58,007 bases of DNA from a virus. Made by a program: the position numbers and the translations under genes. Location of the stretch: positions 1 through 58,007 of the IMG/VR virus record IMGVR_UViG_3300010370_000041; one strand, written 5' to 3'. Below the pieces are notes generated by a model. The model made no database searches and was not told the DNA's origin. It was given only the letters and a program-made list of their open reading frames with translations. Position 1 is the first letter of the stretch, and each line of letters starts with the position of its first letter. Shown here one piece after another: positions 54,133 to 58,007 of this stretch.

Positions 54133-54415
54133 ATGGTGTGATCACACATTTGAATCTAATATATCCTATCAGATATATTGTTCAGAACAATGTAGAGAAC
54201 AAGCCACCAAAGAAAAAATTGCACAAAGATATATTCAGACTAGACGACAAAAGCGTAAGGGTAAGAATAGAATTTGTAAGCAATGCGGTGAAAAATTATC
54301 TATATATAATGATGAGCCATTATGCAACCAATGTCTAATTAATCCGTCAGATGTTAAAAAGGCTTTAAAACAAGTAAAGGGACTGTCAAATGACAAAGGC
54401 AAAAGAAACAGATAG
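54119..54415 (+). CDS. Two-zinc-finger small protein
   Basis: This 98-residue protein has two cysteine clusters: CRWC...YCSEQC (residues 4-25) and CKQCGEKLS...CNQC (about 59-79), suggesting two zinc ribbons, with a very basic middle and end (RRQKRKGKNR, KGKRNR). It is probably nucleic-acid binding. It overlaps both the nuclease and the RuvC-like gene. Common in actinophage replication modules, function unknown. Confidence 0.65.
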   Translation: MKSCRWCDHTFESNISYQIYCSEQCREQATKEKIAQRYIQTRRQKRKGKNRICKQCGEKLSIYNDEPLCNQCLINPSDVKKALKQVKGLSNDKGKRNR

Positions 54416-55004
54416 ATATGTAAACGGGGTTGTGCCACATATTCCTGGTGTTATCTGTTCAATAGATGCTAGTACCAATAATCTTGCTTTTGCAATCTAT
54501 TCATATAAAAAATTAGATTGTTATGGAAAAATAACATTTGAGGGAAAAGATGTATATCAAAAAATAATTGATGCTTGTAAAAAATCAAAAGCATTATTTG
54601 ACTATTATAATTTAGTAGAGGCTATTGTTATTGAGCACACCGTTTTTATGAATTCCCCTAAAACAGCAGCAGACCTTGCCCTTATTCAGGGAGCAATACT
54701 TGGTGGTGCTGGATCTGCTGGTATTCAGATTATCGGCAAGGTATCCCCAATAACATGGCAAAATTATTTAGGAAATAAAAGACTAACCAAAGAAGAGCAA
54801 ATACAAATTAGATCTGCTAATCCTGGAAAGTCAGACTCTTGGTATAAGTCCTACGAAAGAGATTTTAGGAAACAAAGAACAATAAGATTACTTGATGTTA
54901 TTTATGATAAAAAAATAACAGACAACGATGTTGCAGATGCATGCGGAATAGGCCATTGGTCAATCAATAATTGGGATAAGGCTATTGGGGTTGACAAGGA
55001 GTAG
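54390..55004 (+). CDS. ruvC: RuvC-like Holliday junction resolvase
   Basis: This 204-residue RNase-H-fold resolvase has acidic residues D26 (CSIDAST), E82 (VIEHTVF), and D180/D183 in DNDVADACGIG, the RuvC order. It cuts four-way junctions before packaging. It is longer than bacterial RuvC by a loop at about 125-165 (KRLTKEEQIQIRSANPGKSD). It overlaps the zinc-finger gene by 26 bases. This is a second resolvase besides the PDDEXK protein at 52652. Confidence 0.82.
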   Translation: MTKAKETDRYVNGVVPHIPGVICSIDASTNNLAFAIYSYKKLDCYGKITFEGKDVYQKIIDACKKSKALFDYYNLVEAIVIEHTVFMNSPKTAADLALIQGAILGGAGSAGIQIIGKVSPITWQNYLGNKRLTKEEQIQIRSANPGKSDSWYKSYERDFRKQRTIRLLDVIYDKKITDNDVADACGIGHWSINNWDKAIGVDKE

Positions 55005-55006
55005 TC

Positions 55007-55162
55007 ATGGGTGCTAAACTATATACAAATGAACTATGGCTTAAAAAGAGATATCATTTTGATAAGAAATCTCCAGAGGACATAGCAAAAGAATGTGGGG
55101 TAAGCGTGGAAACTATTTATGTGTACCTTGCTAAATTTGGATTAAGGAAGTCAAAAAGATGA
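55007..55162 (+). CDS. Tiny helix-turn-helix protein
   Basis: ATG 55007 begins a 51-residue frame that fills the gap between the RuvC-like and the next gene and overlaps that gene by four bases (ATGA). SPEDIAKECGVSVETIYVYLAKFG is a clear helix-turn-helix and the ends are basic (LRKSKR). AAGGAG lies just upstream, within the RuvC stop. It is a likely DNA-binding regulator or recombination accessory protein and too small for many gene finders. Confidence 0.65.
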   Translation: MGAKLYTNELWLKKRYHFDKKSPEDIAKECGVSVETIYVYLAKFGLRKSKR

Positions 55163-55515
55163 AGCCAGTATTTCCAGATGTAAAAAATTTTAACTGTCAA
55201 GATTTATATTTATTAACTGTTGGCACCTCTGCTGGAAAAGAGATATGGGAATCATGCCATGAGATAGCACATATGCTAATTAAGAAAAACATAGCCTATG
55301 GCAACTCAGCACTTGAGCCTGTTCGTATTTTTAGTAAAGCAGATGCAAGGGAACAACTTCATGTCCGTATTGATGATAAGTTAAGTAGAATTATGCGTGG
55401 CACAGCCTTTGTTGGCGACAATGATATTGATGACTTGATCGGCTATCTTGTTTTGCTTAAAATAGCAAAAGCAAAAGAGTTAGGATACCAGGAGGATTAC
55501 GGACTTGTCGACTGA
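55159..55515 (+). CDS. DUF1599/MazG-like nucleotide-metabolism protein
   Basis: This 118-residue protein has KKNIAYGNSALEPVRIF, then REQLHVRIDDKLSRI and DDLIGYLVLL, the pattern of DUF1599-type proteins related in shape to MazG-like nucleotide pyrophosphohydrolases. These occur in phages near nucleotide or DNA-modification genes. It is not certain that it hydrolyses nucleotides: the full MazG metal-ligand set (ExxE12-28ExxD) is not obvious. It overlaps the small terminase by 11 bases. Confidence 0.6.
   Translation: MKPVFPDVKNFNCQDLYLLTVGTSAGKEIWESCHEIAHMLIKKNIAYGNSALEPVRIFSKADAREQLHVRIDDKLSRIMRGTAFVGDNDIDDLIGYLVLLKIAKAKELGYQEDYGLVD
55490..55495 (+). promoter_or_regulatory. Shine-Dalgarno site supporting the TTG start of the small terminase
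   Basis: AGGAGG is nine bases before TTG 55505. No ATG or GTG in that frame lies nearby, so this site fixes TTG as the start. Confidence 0.6.
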
Positions 55516-56038
55516 AGAAGATTTAATTAAACATCTTGATGAGATTAATACCGTTGTAGGAGAATATCTAAAAGGTAACGACGCAACTAAAATTTCTAAA
55601 GATCTTGCTATTCCAAGAACTCGTGTAGTTCAGCATATTAATGAGTGGAAAGTCATGGCCTCTGCTAATGATGCTATTCGTGCTCGTGCAAAAGAAGCAT
55701 TAGCAGTTGCAGATACACATTATAATAAATTAATTTCAAAGTCTTATGAAGTTATAGACGAAGCCTCAATGACAAATAACTTAGGTGCAAAAACTCAGGC
55801 AATTAAACTTGTTATGGATATTGAATCTAAAAGAATTGATATGTTACAAAAGGCTGGTTTGTTAGAAAATAAAGAACTTGCAGAAGAAATGTTACAGATA
55901 GAAAAGAAACAAGAAGTTTTAATGGCAATTCTTCGTGATATCGCATCAGAATATCCTCAAGTTCGTGATGAGATTATGCGTAGACTTTCTGATATTGCTA
56001 AAAGGGATGAAGTGATCACAATTGTCCACGATGTTTGA
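55505..56038 (+). CDS. Putative small terminase subunit
   Basis: This 177-residue protein starts at TTG 55505 with AGGAGG upstream. A helix-turn-helix lies at about residues 17-48 (GEYLKGNDATKISKDLAIPR), then long helices (ARAKEALAVADTHYNKLISK) like the oligomerisation region of small terminases, which recognise the packaging site and recruit the large subunit. It overlaps the large terminase gene by eight bases. Call from fold pattern and position; I cannot see a packaging site. Confidence 0.72.
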   Translation: MSTEEDLIKHLDEINTVVGEYLKGNDATKISKDLAIPRTRVVQHINEWKVMASANDAIRARAKEALAVADTHYNKLISKSYEVIDEASMTNNLGAKTQAIKLVMDIESKRIDMLQKAGLLENKELAEEMLQIEKKQEVLMAILRDIASEYPQVRDEIMRRLSDIAKRDEVITIVHDV

Positions 56039-57806
56039 TGATTTTTTGGAGGCACTCAAAGATAATAATTTTGAAGAAAATCCAGTTGATGCAAAAACAT
56101 TTGTTGAGTCTCCAGATTATTTAGGACAACCAGGATTATCTACAATTCAATATGATATTGTTGAGGCAATGAGTCAGATTTATCGTAAAGAAGATCTCCA
56201 GCATATTATGGGCGAAGAGGAAGGCGCAAAGTATTATGAAAAATACACAAAAAACGAAATTATCCTTCAACTTGGGAAGGGCAGTGGTAAGGACTTTACC
56301 TCTACTGTCGCTTGTGCTTATATTGTCTATAAGTTATTATGTCTCAAAGATCCTGCAAGATATTTCGGAAAACCAAGTGGAGATGCCATAGATTTAATAA
56401 ATGTTGCTATTAACGCACAACAGGCTAAAAATGTTTTCTTTAAAGGTTTTAAATCTAAGATTGAAAGATCACCTTGGTTTGCTGGTAAGTATGAGGCAAA
56501 GGTAGACTCAATTAGTTTTGATAAATCAATTACAGTTTATTCTGGACATTCAGAGCGTGAGTCTCACGAAGGTTTAAATCTTTTACTTGCAGTTCTTGAT
56601 GAGATCTCTGGTTTTGCTTCTGAAGTTGCAACAGGAAATGAACAGGGTAAGACTGCTGATAATATTTATAAAGCATTCCGTGGCTCTGTAGACTCTCGCT
56701 TTCCCGATCTTGGCAAGGTAGTTCTTCTTTCATTCCCACGCTATAATGGAGACTTTATTTCTGAGCGGTATGAAGCAGTAATTGCTGACAAAGAAATATT
56801 AACAAGAACACATAGATTTATTATTAATCCACTATTGCCAGAAGACGATAAGGACAATTGGTTTGAAATAACATGGGATGAAGATCATATTAAGTCATAT
56901 AAGTACCCTGGAGTATTTGCATTAAAAAGACCTACTTGGGAAGTAAACCCTACCCGTAAAGTTGATGATTTTAAAATTGCTTTTATGACAGACCTTGGAG
57001 ACGCTATGATGCGATTTGCCTGCGTACCCACATATGCGTCAGATGCATTTTTTAAACAAGCAGATAAAGTTCGTGCTTGTATGACAACTAGGAATCCCCT
57101 GGATCAATTCAGAAGATTTGAAGAAAACTTTAAGCCAGATCCAGAAAAAGTTTATTATGTGCATGCTGACCTTGCACAAAAACACGATAAGTGTGCGATA
57201 GCAATAGCGCATGTTGAGAAGTGGGTCAATGTACAAGTAATAAAAGATTATGAGCAAATATCCCCTATTGTAGTTGTTGATGCCGTAGCATGGTGGGAAC
57301 CAAAGGTGGAAGGTCCAGTTAACCTATCTGAGGTTAAACAATGGATACAAAATCTACGCAGAATTGGATTTAATATAGGACTTGTTACCTTTGACCGTTG
57401 GCAATCATTCGATATTCAGAATGAGTTACAGGCGGTAGGCATGAGAACAGAAACAGTTTCTGTAGCCAAGAAGCATTATGAAGATATGGCTATGCTTGTA
57501 TATGAACAAAGACTAGTTATGCCTGCTATCGAACTTTTATTTGAAGAATTGACCGAACTTAAAATTATGAAAAATGATAAGGTAGATCACCCCCGCAAAA
57601 AATCTAAGGACTTGGCTGATGCCGTATGCGGATCTATTTTTGGTGCTATATCCTACACACCGAGAGATCAAAACCTTGAAGTAGAGGTTCATACCTTTAG
57701 AGATAGGCCTAAAAGAGTTGACACATTGCCTGACAATGTGATACACTATAAACCTAGTCAAATAGAAGAAATTCAAGACTATTTGGATAGGCTAAAAACA
57801 ATATAA
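56031..57806 (+). CDS. terL: Large terminase subunit
   Basis: This 591-residue packaging motor counts from ATG 56031; an in-frame TTG at 56022 is an alternative. ATPase: Walker A QLGKGSGKDFTS with K87, Walker B LLAVLDEISGF with D190/E191. RNase-H-like nuclease: HADLAQKHDKCA with D380, VTFDRWQSFD, and RKKSKDLADAVCGSI near 531 as the last acidic motif. It cuts concatemers and pumps DNA into the head through the portal at 17410. It is separated from the portal, with fibre and accessory genes probably between the two in the full genome. Confidence 0.94.
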   Translation: MFDDFLEALKDNNFEENPVDAKTFVESPDYLGQPGLSTIQYDIVEAMSQIYRKEDLQHIMGEEEGAKYYEKYTKNEIILQLGKGSGKDFTSTVACAYIVYKLLCLKDPARYFGKPSGDAIDLINVAINAQQAKNVFFKGFKSKIERSPWFAGKYEAKVDSISFDKSITVYSGHSERESHEGLNLLLAVLDEISGFASEVATGNEQGKTADNIYKAFRGSVDSRFPDLGKVVLLSFPRYNGDFISERYEAVIADKEILTRTHRFIINPLLPEDDKDNWFEITWDEDHIKSYKYPGVFALKRPTWEVNPTRKVDDFKIAFMTDLGDAMMRFACVPTYASDAFFKQADKVRACMTTRNPLDQFRRFEENFKPDPEKVYYVHADLAQKHDKCAIAIAHVEKWVNVQVIKDYEQISPIVVVDAVAWWEPKVEGPVNLSEVKQWIQNLRRIGFNIGLVTFDRWQSFDIQNELQAVGMRTETVSVAKKHYEDMAMLVYEQRLVMPAIELLFEELTELKIMKNDKVDHPRKKSKDLADAVCGSIFGAISYTPRDQNLEVEVHTFRDRPKRVDTLPDNVIHYKPSQIEEIQDYLDRLKTI

Positions 57807-57832
57807 ATCAAATGAATAATAAAAGGAGAAAA

Positions 57833-58007
57833 ATGAATTCATTTAAGAAGATCGCTCTTGCCGTGGTTGCAGCCATGACTATGAGCACACTCGTAGTGAC
57901 ACCTGCAAGTGCCAATACCGTTTCTGTAGACGTAACAACAGAAATTTCTGGCGCAGGTACTGCAGCCTCACCATTCACAGTTAAGGTTCCATCTGATAAC
58001 GTAGTAA
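57833..58007 (+). CDS. Secreted protein with Sec signal peptide (3' truncated)
   Basis: ATG 57833, behind AAAGGAG, opens a frame that runs off the window; 58 codons are visible. The N-terminus is MNSFKKIALAVVAAMTMS followed by TLVVTPASAN: a basic n-region, hydrophobic core and AxA-type cleavage site (PASA|N). The mature part begins TVSVDVTTEISGAGTAASPF, beta-like. Signal peptides are rare on phage proteins, so it may be an exported host-surface or lysis-related protein, or an acquired host gene. It follows terL by 26 bases without a promoter. Confidence 0.75.
   Translation, partial: MNSFKKIALAVVAAMTMSTLVVTPASANTVSVDVTTEISGAGTAASPFTVKVPSDNVV

Noticed and set aside
1-58007. tRNA genes, integrase, endolysin or holin
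   Set aside because: I looked for them in gaps and small frames and found none; they may lie outside the window. No inference about lifestyle is made.

Overview
This window is one strand-biased phage (or phage-derived) genome segment. Every gene I support lies on the + strand, genes are tightly packed, often overlap by 1-20 bases, and no intergenic gap reaches 300 bases. The head-tail genes (portal, S78-type protease, major capsid protein, connectors, tail tube, two chaperones, a 3036-residue tape measure) indicate a long-tailed siphovirus. A low-GC actinobacterial host is my best guess. It rests on -10 boxes lying directly upstream of start codons (leaderless style), an actinobacterial-type DnaE with an intact PHP domain, and a B12-dependent ribonucleotide reductase. 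It is an inference, not proof.

Layout: 1-3734 encodes tail-fibre or virion-surface proteins, ending in a fibronectin-type protein with a ~100-residue Phe-Phe-Pro repeat. 3820-11129 is an unusual accessory island: seven different 2OG-Fe(II) oxygenases with intact HxD...H triads, two DUF6065-like proteins and a short-chain dehydrogenase. 11217-13247 is a class II ribonucleotide reductase. 13268-16987 is a large LamG-like virion protein. 17006-26582 holds portal, protease with a nested scaffold start, capsid, neck, tail tube and two separate paralogous tail chaperones. 26600-43193 is the tape measure and tail-tip/fibre genes. 43193-44546 holds a zinc-ribbon protein, a MerR-like DNA-binding protein and a methyltransferase. 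44582-55004 is replication and recombination: DnaB helicase, primase, a single-strand-binding candidate, DNA polymerase III alpha, RecA-like recombinase, two resolvase-type nucleases and a Cas4/RecB-like nuclease. 55007-57806 leads into small and large terminase. A secreted protein begins at 57833 and runs off the end.

How it works together: the replication block supplies its own polymerase, helicase, primase and recombinase, and the reductase supplies dNTPs. Terminase and portal package DNA. The tape measure predicts a very long tail. The oxygenase island starts immediately after the Pro/Phe-repeat virion protein. My leading hypothesis is that this is a phage-encoded hydroxylation system acting on virion proteins (prolines of the repeat are the obvious candidate), or on a cell-surface or small-molecule substrate, with the dehydrogenase acting on a hydroxylated product.

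Regulation visible in the sequence: about a dozen extended -10 elements (TGN-TATAAT/TATACT), often fused to or following a terminator-like hairpin; one near-perfect -35/-10 promoter before the replication block (44535-44563); about six apparently leaderless genes; and a cluster of three DnaA-box-like 9-mers between portal and protease. I see no integrase, tRNA, CRISPR array, or recognisable endolysin or holin in the window.
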